NCBI GenBank assembly: GCA_036874045.1
Contig: CM072339.1
Span: 12,283,501 to 12,347,500, forward strand
DNA from: Cymodocea nodosa
Lineage: Eukaryota; Streptophyta; Magnoliopsida; Alismatales; Cymodoceaceae
DNA: 64,000 nucleotides
Direction: 5' to 3'
Under the pieces are notes generated by a model, which saw only the letters and a list, made by a program, of their open reading frames with translations, searched no databases and was not told where the DNA came from. This document shows, piece after piece, positions 11,872-22,479 of this stretch; within the stretch, counting starts at the first letter, position 1; every line of letters starts with the position of its first letter. The translations under genes and the position numbers were made by a program.

Positions 11872-12396
11872 ATTGATTAATCTTCGCTTTGCACTGTAGA
11901 ACTTAGTGGAAGGAAAGATTGTGAAGCTAGGGTTTTACCAAGGTAAAAACACGAAAGGTTGTTAGGAAAACATTCATAACTCTCCGAGTTTAGAAATATA
12001 AATAGATTCAATCATTGAAATCATAAATATAAGATACGTTACTGATAAATAACTCGAGTGCTTGCAATAACTGTACAAGTTTTACAACCAACAATTGCAT
12101 AATACTTAGCGTAACTGTGCATATAAAGAAAATAACTTCAGGCTAAGTGAAAAAGTGAGAAAACTCGAAGACTTATGATAACTGTTTGAGTTTCTCGAAG
12201 GAATAGGTGTGAAAAGTCAAAGATTTAAACATAACTATTCGAGTTTCGACTGAGACATTATAAAGCAGTGAAATTCAACACGTGCACAAATTTAACTTAA
12301 GGTGTGTAAAAAGTTTCGGAGCCTTATAAACCTAACTATCCGATGCTCAAGCGCATTTCGGAGAGTTATAGATAACCTTCCGACAGATAACCTAAG
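11872..12396 (-). promoter_or_regulatory. U3-like repeat array upstream of the Cop2 aORF
   Basis: Non-coding in all frames. It has many copies of the motif family seen in the LTRs: AACTCTCCGAGTTT near 11971, AACTCGAG and AACTGTACAAG near 12048-12080, CTCGAAGACTTATG near 12163, and TTTCGGAGAGTTATAG near 12356. It sits directly before the aORF ATG (11871). A role as internal promoter or enhancer is inference. Confidence 0.45.
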
Positions 12397-13442
12397 TGTT
12401 GAGTATTTTTGTTTTGATGATGTGTGCTGAATGAAAATAATCATATTTGCTCAATTACTATTGCTTGTGAAAAGAAATTAAAATCATCAATTAATACAGA
12501 AAAAACTTACTGATATAAATACTTGTCTGTATTGGATCTATAGTTAATAACTAGTAGTTTCGGTGCACTAATTTCTCATTTAGCTAAACGTTAAGTTAAC
12601 GTGTGTTTTTATTGAAAAGCATGATATGTTTTAATGTTATATCTTCTGTATCATGAATAGTGCACATTTAGACAACTCATTAAGTTAGAGTTTTGTTTGT
12701 ATAGAGGTCACATGAGAACTCGTTAAGTTAGAGGCTTAAAGGTTAAAATAGGTCACGTGATAACTCGTTAAGTTAGTGAGTAAAAGAAGAGACGAACTCG
12801 TTAAGTTAGTGTTATACACGTTGTGAAATTATAAGTTACGAATGTTGTATTGTATCACGTGAGGTGCACATGTTTAACTCGTTAAGTTAACATAACTAAA
12901 CGCGTTGAGTTGCTATATTGAACACTAAGGCAACACGTTAGGTTAGCGTTATAAACTTAAGTTGTTATTTTTGCACGTGGTAAAATTCTTAATATAAAAA
13001 CATTTGTTTATTACTGGTTCGTTGAGTTATCATAAAACAACGGAGATGGTTCGTTGAGTTATCATAACACAACGAAGATGGTTCGTTGAATTAGCATAAC
13101 ACCATAGACTTAGTTCGTTGAGTTAGCTATAGTACTTGTCACGTGAAATAGCACATGAGGAACTCGTTAAGTTAGAAACGTTAAGTTATATATATACTTG
13201 TGTTACTCGTTTAGTTAACATTAAAGTAACAACTTCTTATTACACTGATGAAAAACTTTTGGACGAGAAAGTTTATTTTGCAAGAAATTTTTCAGAGATC
13301 CAGGACTGATGATTAAAGAAAATTCGAAATATAAACATGGGTTAGAACGTGTGTGTTTCAATGAAGGAAAAAGAAAAGACCTGGAGAAGTGGAAAATTGG
13401 TGGTGGTTAAACGTGAAGGATACGTATGAAATGACGATATAG

Positions 13443-13449
13443 TATAAAA
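13443..13449 (+). promoter_or_regulatory. Cop1 LTR TATA box
   Basis: TATAAAAGG in the LTR about 630 bp before its end. The start of transcription, and so the R region, should lie about 30 bp on. The solo copy has the same box at 33319-33325. Confidence 0.6.
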
Positions 13450-13615
13450 GGCATAGAATTCTCGTTGATCAATTTATCCTTGCACACAAAACGAAAAATC
13501 TTTTCAAGGATCAAACCATCCCTACACACCAAAAGAAAAATCTTTTTCAGGGATCAAAAACACCTTCTCGGGGAAAATCTCTCAAGTGGAAGAAAGTTCA
13601 GTGAAGCATAAAAAG

Positions 13616-13745
13616 GTAAGATTTTCGTCACTGAAGATTTGAAGTATCAGAAGAAAGCGAATTCAGTGAAGTATAAAAAGGTAAGATTTTCGTCACTGAA
13701 GATTTGAAGTATCAGAAGAAAGCAAATTCGGTGAAGCATGAAAGG
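13616..13745 (+). repeat. 65-bp tandem duplication in Cop1 LTR, each unit starting at a splice-donor-like AAG|GTAAGA
   Basis: Units 13616-13680 and 13681-13745 are nearly identical. The solo LTR has a single unit (from 33492). Each unit begins GTAAGAT preceded by AAAAAG, a good match to a plant 5' splice site. Confidence 0.75.
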
Positions 13746-14076
13746 ACAAGATATTCGTCACTAAAGAATTGCTGAAGAAGAAAAAGAAGAAGAAGAAAGA
13801 TCTCAAACAGGGAGAAAAGTTTTAAATTCTGTAAATTAGTTTTCTCTATTTGTAGTTATGAAATTGTTTAGATGATACATGGTATCGAAATATAATTGCA
13901 TCTACAATTTCTTAGGAGAATTGAATTGTATATTGTAATTGAAACCTTGAATAAAAATGATTTTATGAAAACAATGTCTCGACTTGTTTTTTAGTTTTAA
14001 AGTTTCAATTATATTTCAGAAAATATTAAAAATACATAATTCACCCCCCTCTTGTGTAGTCATACGATCCTACAAG

Positions 14077-14088
14077 TGGTATCAGAGC
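14077..14088 (+). other. Primer binding site, initiator-Met tRNA
   Basis: TGGTATCAGAGC two bases inside the LTR is the classic plant copia primer site, complementary to the 3' end of tRNA-iMet. Confidence 0.93.
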
Positions 14089-14274
14089 TTTGTTAATAAT
14101 CTTTGATATAAAATCGATACCAACTTATTTAATATCATTGCTTATTCTACCTTCCTTGTTTTTAAACAGAAATTAATATCTGAGCATACGTTTAACTTTC
14201 TTGATTTAAGGCTCAAATTGTTTTAAAGTTTTTAGACTATTTAAAATCAAATAGGTTGAAAAATCTAAGGTAAA

Positions 14275-16572
14275 ATGGCTACTGGAAATGGTAATTTTTC
14301 TTTATATGAAGGCCAAAATCTTAATCGTCCTCCTTTATTTGATGGAATACATTTTGAATATTGGAAATATAGGATGACTGTTTTTCTTCAAAGTATAGAT
14401 TATAAATTGTGGTTCATGATTTCTAAACCATATACTCCGTTAACTACTCCTTATAATACTTGGACAATTACTGAAAAAGAAAATGAAACTCTGAATGCTA
14501 AGGGCTTAAATATTTTATTTTGTGCATTGAGTTATGTACAGCTCAGTAAAGTGTCAGCATATAAATCTACATTTGAGGTGTGGCATGCATTAGAAGTTTC
14601 ACATGAAGGTACTTCTCAAGTTAAAGAGACAAAAATAAACATGTTGATTCATAAGTATGAACTCTTTAAGATGCATGAAGACGAAAATATTTCTGAGATG
14701 TTTTCCAGATTTCTTGATATCATAAACTCTTTAAAATGTTTAGGAAAGAATTTTGAACAGAAGGATATGGTGAGGAAAATTCTCAGATCCCTAAGTTCTA
14801 AATGGTCTCAGAAAGTAACATCAATTGAGGAATCACGAGATTTAAATGTTTATTCTATGAATGAACTTATAGGAAATTTAACAGCTTATGAAGTTCAATT
14901 AAATGAATCACTGAGTCACAACAAACTAAAAATGAAGAAAGAAATAGCCTTCGAAATTAATTCAGATTCTGAAATATCTACTGATTTTGACGAGGATTTG
15001 ATTTTGCTGACTAGGATATTCAAGAAAGCATGGAAAGCTAGGAAACAGCAAAGGAACAAAAATGATAAACCCTCAACGTCAAAATCATTGAATGACAAGA
15101 ATTCTTCATCCAGAAAGTATGTATGTTACAACTGTAAGAAACCTGGACATCTTTCTCCAAAGTGTCCTATGAGGAAAAATGAAAAGCAAAGTAGGACAAA
15201 TCAGAAGAAGACGGTTCAGAAAACTCAGAAAAAGTTTTACAAGAAAAAGGCTTTAAAGGTCACTTGGGATGACACGTCTGAAGAGTCTGAATCTGAGGAA
15301 TTAGCATCAAAATCTTCACATTCAGAAGGAGAACAAGAGTTAGGAGGCGTTGCTCATGTGTGCTTCATGGCAGATGAGTCTAAGGTAATATCTGATCATG
15401 AAAGTCATTCAGATTTCAACTTTGATGAACTATTATGTGCTTATCATGCATTATTACAAAAACTTAAAGTATGTAAACTGGAAAATAAGAATATTAGAAA
15501 ATCTTCATCCATTATGGAAGAAGAAAATAGTTTCCTGTCTACTACTTTTGAAAAGTTTAAATGTGATAATGAAAATCATGCTAGAGATTTGCAAAAATTT
15601 AGATTTAATGAATGTATCTTGCATGAACAAATACAGAATATAAATGCTGAAAGATTAATGATATAATCTGAAAATGAAATGTTGAGAAACAATATAAATG
15701 AACATAAATTAGAGATAGAAAAATTAAAACTAAGAGAGCAAGATTTAAATTCTACCTTTGAGAAATGGAATTTAAGTCAAACTAAGTTAGACAAACTAAC
15801 TAGTACCCCTGCGGTGTCTTATAAATTTGGCTTAGGATTTGATTATCCTGAATATCCTGAATCTCAAGCCAATAAAGGATTTATTAGTTGCAGTACAAGT
15901 AAATCTAAGACTAAAATTCCTTTTATTATGAAACAAGGTAATAAATATGTAGAAGTAGATACTTCAAGGGATGAATCATGTAGTAATAATATAAATCAAT
16001 GTGATTTGTCAAATTGTACTTATAACATGACTATAAATGTTTCTAAAAACCTTGTTTCTTGTTCTGGAAATTCAATTTCTAATGTTTCTAAAATTTCATA
16101 CAATTGTAGTAAACTGAAAATTCAGAAACCTGAGCATGTAATTCAATACACTAGTATTAGACCAATTACTCATTCTGCATGTGATAAATCAAAAAATTCT
16201 TATGCAGAAAAAGATTTTGTATGTACAGAAAGTGTTAATACAAGTACAAAATCTTGGTATGAACTTACAGAAATGTATAAGCATGACCAAAATAAATTAA
16301 CATCTGATAAAAATATGGTTGGTCTTGATTATACTACATCTGAAAACAAAAAGAATGATTGCAAAAGCAATAATGCTATATGTGAGTATGAAGCTAATGA
16401 TAAATTAATAGTACTTACAACTAATAAGAACATAAATGATAATGTTAAACTATTTTTAAACAAAAAGAAGAAATATGTGTTTAGTGAACTTGGTCCTCAA
16501 CAACATTGGGTACCAAGAAAAGTTTTTCTTAATTTGTGTTGCAGGAGGAAACAACATCAAAATGGATCTTAG
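14275..16572 (+). pseudogene. Cop1 gag
   Basis: Structural protein that packages the element RNA. It starts MATGNGNFSLYEGQN and then has FDGIHFEYWKYRM, KGLNILFCAL, VWHALEVSHEGTSQVKETK and MFSRFLDIINSL of the UBN2/retrotran_gag type. The zinc knuckle is CYNCKKPGHLSPKC (about 15124-15165), followed by KALKVTWDD and a long Glu/Ser and coiled-coil C-terminal part up to LGPQQHWVPRK. A TAA at 15664-15666 interrupts it (the other copy has GAG there). The end is out of frame with the protease. The length is typical of Sirevirus gag with its long C-terminal extension. Confidence 0.9.
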
Positions 16573-17961
16573 ACAGTGGAGCGTCAAGTCACATGACCAG
16601 ACAAAAAAGTCTATTACAAAATTTTACAAATACCATGAAAGGAAGTGTAACATTTGGAAACAAAAGCAAAGATAAAATCATAGGTATGGGCAATGTTCAA
16701 ATAACTCCTACTTGTGTTATTTCGAATGTACTATATGTAGAAAACCTAGGATTTAATTTGCTGAGTGTCATAAAACTAACTGAAAATGGATATTATGTAG
16801 TGTTTGAAGATAATGTATACAAAATAATTGATAAAAATATAGATGAAATTATGTTTATTGTTAAAAGAAAAGGCTCTGTATGTATTTTATCTTTACCTTT
16901 TAGTGTAGTTGATTTAAATTCATGTTTGCTAGCTGAAACTAGTGATGCATATCTATGGCATAGAAGGATTGGGCATATAAATATTAGACTGTTACATAAA
17001 CTATCTAGAAAACATTTAGTGAGAGGTTTACTAAAGATTAAATACTCAAAGAACTTTATATGTGATGCATGTGAGTTAGGTAAACTTCACAAAAACTCTT
17101 TTAAATCCAAAACTGATATTTCAAGCAAGAGAGTCTTAAAACTTATACATATGGATCTATTTGGACCAACAAGAATCATGAGTCTTGGTGGTAAACGATA
17201 TGTATTTGTTTTAGTAGATGACTTCTCTAAATACACTTGGGTATATTTTCTAGCATCTAAGATAGAAGTTTTTGAAAAATTTAAAATGTTTTGCAATTTT
17301 GTTCAAAATGAGCAAAGTGTCTCTATTCAAAAACTTAGGAGTGATCATGGAACTGAATTTGATAATGATCAAATGTATAACTATTGTAATGAGCATGGCA
17401 TTGATCACATATTTTCTTTTCCAAGAGCATCGTGTCAAAATGGTGTTGTTGAGAGAAAGAATAGATCACTTCAAGAAATGGCCAAAACTATGTTGAATGA
17501 ACATAAGTTACCTCAAAATCTTTGGGCTGAAGCAGTAAATACAGCTTGTTATGTTATTAATAGAAGTCATTTAAGACCTCATGTTAATAAAACTCCTTTT
17601 GAAATTATATTTAATAGGGTTCCAAAAATTTCCTATATGAAACCATTTGGCTGCAAGTGTTTTATTCTTAATACTAAGGATAAAAGGGATAGATTTCAAG
17701 CCAAATCGGATGAACGAATTTTTGTAGGTTACTCTACTAGAAGTAAAGCCTATAGAGTATATAACAAGACTTCTAGGACTATTGAAGAAACCCTCCATGT
17801 AAGTTTCAATGAAAATTCTCTTAGAGAATCTCAATCTAAAGTTGATAATGATGATATGATAAATTTTCCAAATGAGTTAGAGATCAATAGAGAGATTGAT
17901 GATTTATCTGAGAAAATCAAAAATATGAACTTAAATGATCAAACTAATGATGAAACTGATG
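16536..17961 (+). pseudogene. Cop1 protease and integrase
   Basis: N-terminal pol. WILDSGASSHMT (about 16560-16600) is the retropepsin active site. LWHRRIGHINIRLLHKLS ... CDACELGK is the zinc-binding pre-integrase domain. HMDLFGPTRIMSLGGKRYVF, RSDHGTEFDND and GVVERKNRSLQEMAKTM carry the DDE triad of integrase, followed by KPFGCKCFILN. The frame is open until past the truncation at 17961; residues beyond are junction-derived. All catalytic residues remain. Confidence 0.9.
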
Positions 17962-17977
17962 GACTTAACTCTTTCGA

Positions 17978-18568
17978 AAATAAATCCATATGCACTAGTT
18001 CTAATACTCTTTTGCTTGTTATTTCATTTAAGCTTTTAAAGGATGTTTTATGTAATTTACCTAGTTGACACAGATCACACATAAACTCTTTCGAGTACTT
18101 AATACTAGGTAAACCTCTAACTAGATTCTTTTTAGATAGCTTTTGTAATAATTTTAAGTTCGAGTGTCCTAGCCTTCTATACCATAAAATGACTTCATCC
18201 AATTTTGCAATTAAGTAAGCATTGTCTTTAATAATATCAGAAGGCAAATTTAGAATACAAATAGATCCTTTCTTGTATGTAGTGAATAAAATTTCGTTTG
18301 TAGTCATGTCCATAATTTTACAGGAATCTTTTTCAAAAATTACTCTATAAATCTTCATTAAAACAGGAACACTCAATAAATTAAAACCTAAGTTTTCAAC
18401 TAATAAGACATCATTTATAAAACATTTCTCAGTTACCTGGACCTTGCCAGACCCAAGGATATTTGTTTTGCTTTTATTTCCAAAGGTAGCTTGTCCGTTC
18501 TTGGTCTTTATTATTTCTGTAAGTAATCGTATATCTCTAGTCATGTGGCTGGATACTCCATTGTCCAT
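17978..18568 (-). pseudogene. Cop2 protease and start of integrase
   Basis: Reads MDNGVSSHMTRDI, where the active-site DSG has become DNG. It goes on VENLGFNLLSV, LWYRRLGHSNLKLLQKLSKKNLVRGLP, CDLCQLGKLHKTSFKS and KRVLELVHMDLF, where it ends at the junction with Cop1. Residues read past 17978 are junction sequence. The frame differs from the upstream gag end at 18601. Confidence 0.85.
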
Positions 18569-18600
18569 TATCCATTTTGATTTGTGTGCCTACAAAATAG

Positions 18601-19645
18601 TTAAAAAGAGATTTTATCTCTTGGAACCCATTTTTGAGTGGGTCCAAGAATTTTAGAGAGAGTCATATCAAAATAATCCATATTTTTAGACTTCAACTTA
18701 TCTATTTTCTGATAATTATTTTTGCGTTTCTTTCTCTTAGTGTTATAATTATCAGAACATTTATCTCCATGTAAACCAAAGTTGAAATTTTCATTTTTGA
18801 CATTATTTGATTTCCAATATCCGATATTCTTTAAATATGAAGAAAATTGATCAAGAATATTAAAATTCTCAAATGTCTTAGCTTGATTCTTCTGAAGATT
18901 TCTTTTGAAATTCTTGCATTGTGTGCTATCATTTATATGCTGCATTTCATCAATTTGCACATATTTTTCTCCCTTTTTGATTACACACAGAATAGTTTTT
19001 CTCTTACTATTCTTAGTACTAGAAATAAAGACATTATTTTTGGTAGTACCATCATGCAATATATAATTTTCAGAAGATGCATCGTGTAAACCAATACCAT
19101 GTTTTTCTACATTTGATATTTTACTACTAAGTTCATTTGTTAAAGTTTGACTATTATTCCATTTACTTAATATAGCCTTTTGATCGTAGACTTTAATCTT
19201 TAACACATCAATTTCTAAATTTAACAGATCATTTTTTTTTATCAACAATTAAATTTTCACAATCAACATGCAATTTTCTTTCTATAGCAGTGAACTTTAA
19301 AATTTTCTGTGCATGCCTTTGATTTTCTTCTTTAAATTTATTCAACGTAGAGTTCAGAAAATCAATCTTATTTTCAGATTCATCTAGCATTTTCCTAGTG
19401 TCCTTTCTTTCTATTTTGACTTTCTTATATTTTCTGGCCAGTCTATTGTATTCAACAAGTAATCCATCAAAACTATCAAAATTAGCATTTTGATTAGAGG
19501 ATACCTCACTAGATTTTGCCATAAAGCATACATTTGCCAGATTTTCTTCTGAATTTGAAGTTGATGAGGATTCATTGTCTGATGTTGAATCCTTTGTTTC
19601 TTCACTTTGTGAAGCTGAAGAGTCATCCCATGTCACTTTAAGCAC
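18601..19645 (-). pseudogene. Cop2 gag C-terminal extension
   Basis: Two overlapping frames (19229-19645 and 18601-19248) encode KVTWDDSSASQSEE, an acidic Ser-rich stretch, coiled coil (ESENKIDFLNSTLNKFKEE), then ILGPTQKWVPRDKISF and a stop. It matches the Cop1 gag tail in order. A frameshift near 19229-19245 at a T/A run separates the halves. Confidence 0.78.
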
Positions 19646-20577
19646 CCTTCTCTTTTTGAATTTCTTATTCCTGAAATCCTCCTCAAATTCTTCTTATCTT
19701 TGTTGAGAGGACAATCAGTTTGAAAGTGACCCGGCTTGTTGCACTTGTAGCATATACTTTTGTCTTTCGTGAATGACTTCTTCTCCATATCTCTAGTTGT
19801 CTTTGCTGACCTAAAGTTCCTGCGTTTCTTCAATAGATTTCTAAATTTTCTGGTCAACAATAATAAATCATCGTTAGAATCATTAGTGACTTCTAAGACT
19901 TTATCAACCTCAAAAGCCAGATCCTTTCTAGGATTTTTCCCTTTTGGATCCAAATGTTGTATTTCAGAGGCTGTTAGATTTCTTATGAGATCATCGAGAG
20001 TATATGTATTTAAGTCTTTGAACTCTTCAATAGATGTTGTCTTTTGAGCCCAAATTTTAGTTAAAGATCTAATGATCTTTCTTACCAAGTCTTTTTCCTC
20101 GAATTTCTTGCCTAAAGATTTTAATGAATTTACACTCTCAAGAAATCGGGAAAACATGTCAGAGATACATTCATTTTTGTGCATTTTTAAAAGCCCATAT
20201 TTATGTACTAACATATTGATCTTAGATTCATTGACCTGATTAGTACCTTCGTTGGCAACTTCTAATGCATGCCATATCTCATATGCAGTTTGATATGCAG
20301 AAACTTTATTAAATTGATCATGAGATAAAGCACAAAACAAGATATTTAAACCTTTAGCATTCAGTGCCATTCGCTCCTTTTCATCAAAAGTCCAAGTATC
20401 ATATGGAGTCGTAACTAACACTATAGGATTGCTAATTATATGCCATAATTTGAAATTGATTGACTGAAAGAATACTTTCATCCTATATTTCCAGTAGCCA
20501 TAATTGCTACCTTCGAACATAGGAGGACGATTAGTGGTCTGTCCTTCAGTCATAACTAAGATTTCAGAATTATTCAT
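19633..20577 (-). pseudogene. Cop2 gag N-terminal part
   Basis: Starts MNNSEILVMTEGQTTNRPPM (ATG 20577) about 90 bp after the primer site. It has FEGSNYGYWKYRMKVF, KGLNILFCALSHDQFNKVSAY, EIWHALEVANEGTNQVNESK and MFSRFLESVNSLKSLGKKF, and the zinc knuckle CYKCNKPGHFQTDC. A frameshift near 19640 throws it out of frame with KVTWDD. Clearly homologous to Cop1 gag but a different family. Confidence 0.9.
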
Positions 20578-20667
20578 TTTAAACAGATGATCTGAAGTAA
20601 ATGACAGGAAAAACCAATTCCTAAATAGAGAAATGAAGGCTTTTCAAATGCTTTAAACAGTTTAATT

Positions 20668-20679
20668 ACTCTGATACCA
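20668..20679 (-). other. Cop2 primer binding site (initiator-Met tRNA)
   Basis: Minus-strand TGGTATCAGAGT two bases inside the 5' LTR. Confidence 0.9.
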
Positions 20680-20681
20680 GT

Positions 20682-21893
20682 TATAGGATCGTCTGTATCA
20701 CAAGAGGGGGGGTGAATTGTGTCTTTAGTAATTAAACTAGCAGATAAAACAAGAGCACAAAACACTCGTAAATGAAATTCTATTCTTTTATTTCAAGACA
20801 AAATTTACAATATCTTTTCAGCTTAATTCCCTTCTTGACAATTTTGATACAGTAATTTTTTGATATATAATTCAAATAGGAAAACAAAGCTTTTTTTCAA
20901 ACTAATTTTGAATTGTATAAAACCTAATCTTTATGCATACAGCTCTTTTCTTTTTCTTTGCTCAGCTTCTGTATCTCTTCTTCTCTAGTTGTCGAATTTC
21001 TAGACTTCTTGCGTTTGCAACTCCTTTTCTAAAATTGCTTGGAATTTCGAACTTCTTCTGATGTTGGAGAACTTTTCAGAATATGAATATTCAAACTTAA
21101 CTTTTCAATTAGGGATCCAGATTGAATATTCAGATTTGGTTTTTGAGATTGGGATCCTCTATTGTAATGTAGCTCGTACTCTCTATTAGTAGTCGAACTT
21201 TGTTGTCTTTCACGTTCAGCATGTTCATCCACTTGATCCACAATCCATAATCCATGTACTAATTTTCTCTTTAATCCAAATTACTTTCTATTTAAATTTT
21301 CACTTTCTTCACTAATAATTTGAGTTTCCACGATATCCACTCGTAGATTCACCAAAACTTTATCTTCTTGTAGTCTTGTAGAATATCTTCTAAGTCTTCG
21401 ATTTAGTCGAACATTTATCCTTTAACTCCTATCAAAACTCGAACACTTATCCTTTAACTCTTCAAGTTATTGCACCTGCAAAACATGTGACTAAACAAGG
21501 AAATTTATCTGTTCGTTAGTCCTTTTATAAAACTCGAACAGTTATCTATCCATGCGTACAAAACTCGAACAGTTATCTAACTATTCGATTTTTCATTACT
21601 GAACACACATGGAAAACACGTGACAACTTAAAACATTAAAAACACACGTGCAGATCACTTAACTATACGAGTTTTTAACATAAAGTATTCGACAAAAACA
21701 AAACGTTAACTATCTGAAAGTTTAACTATTGCAAATCTAGCTCTTTGGAAATCTTTAATTTATCCGACATAAAAATGAAACTTTTCGATAATCTGTTAAC
21801 TATTATACTTAGAGAAATATACTTGGAGAATATTATGTAGACTTATTTAAATACGTTAATAAAGCATACATCATCAAAATTAAATACCTAACA
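20682..21893 (-). repeat. Cop2 5' LTR
   Basis: Minus-strand TGTTAGGTATTT to CGATCCTATA (final CA changed to TA). Pair of 7737-8955. The target duplication TCATG follows at 21894. Confidence 0.92.
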
Positions 21894-21898
21894 TCATG

Positions 21899-22438
21899 TT
21901 TGCTATGGAGAGAGGTTCTCTTCTACTTTCCTAGCATACAGTCACTACACACCTTGTCTTTCTTGAATGTAAGATTAGGTAATCCCCTGACAAGATCACC
22001 CTTGGATAACTTTCTGAGGGTCTTCATACTAATGTGACCAAGTCTTTTATGCCACAACCAATCATCTTCACTAGATGCTACCAAACAGGAATTTCTTACA
22101 GTATTTTCACATAGAAAGTTTAATGTATAAATAGAACAATTTCTAATGCTAGTAAATTTTATTTCATTTGTTGTTAGATCAATAATGTAATAATTTTCAG
22201 TAGTAAAAGAAACTATATAACCTTTATCACATAATTGTCCTACACTTAATAAGTTTTCTTTTAATCCATTGACATGCAAGACATTCTCAATTATGCCATT
22301 TTCTAATGTGATATTTCCTATAGCAGTTATTTTACACTTTTCATTATTTCCAAATTTAACAGATCCTAAATTTAAACTTTGAATAGAATCAAGAAATCTT
22401 TTCTTACTTGTCATGTGCTTTGAGCATCCACTGTCCAC
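21899..22438 (-). pseudogene. Cop3 protease and integrase N-terminus
   Basis: MDSGCSKHMTSKKRF is the retropepsin site. VNGLKENLLSVGQLCDKGY and WLWHKRLGHISMKTLRKL ... CSDCMLGK are the pre-integrase domain. A TAG follows LGK. The frame then runs to the Cop2 insertion at 21898, and the integrase core resumes at 7736. Confidence 0.87.
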
Positions 22439-22479
22439 AATCCATTTTCTTGTACGTGCTTGGAGCTCCTTGCTATCCT

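Larger units (their letters stand above)
12397..14074 (+). repeat. Cop1 5' LTR
   Basis: Runs TGTTGAGTATTT to CGATCCTACA and is followed after AG by the primer site. U3 (about 12600-13250) is an array of AACTCGTTAAGTTAG-type motifs with CACGTG boxes. A TATA box is at 13443. It differs from the solo copy 32303-33884 by a 65-bp tandem duplication at 13616-13745. Confidence 0.93.
12397..17961 (+). mobile_element. Cop1 Ty1/copia (Sirevirus-like) element, 3'-truncated
   Basis: Has a complete 5' LTR (12397-14074), primer site, gag and pol as far as the end of integrase. RT, RNase H and the 3' LTR are missing. Homology with the other Cop1 copy (41583-44663) ends near 17961. A filler of about 16 bp follows, and from 17978 the sequence is Cop2 integrase on the opposite strand. 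One deletion from the Cop1 middle into Cop2 pol explains both losses. Confidence 0.9.
7737..21893 (-). mobile_element. Cop2 Ty1/copia (Sirevirus-like) element with aORF
   Basis: LTRs 7737-8955 and 20682-21893 flank gag, protease and partial integrase on the right and an additional ORF on the left. Target duplication TCATG is at 7732-7736 and 21894-21898, inside the Cop3 integrase. The middle (rest of INT, RT, RNase H) is gone, and a truncated Cop1 element occupies 12397-17961. In the first ~165 aligned bases of the LTR ends there are seven differences by eye. Confidence 0.93.

Noticed and set aside
12600-13260. CRISPR-like array of AACTCGTTAAGTTAG repeats
   Set aside because: Repeats are short, degenerate, unevenly spaced and in an LTR of a eukaryotic element; no cas genes.
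20574-20765. 63-codon frame shared in sequence with the start of the one at 7353-7820
   Set aside because: It is the Cop2 LTR end plus primer-site leader; repetition comes from the LTR and not from a gene.
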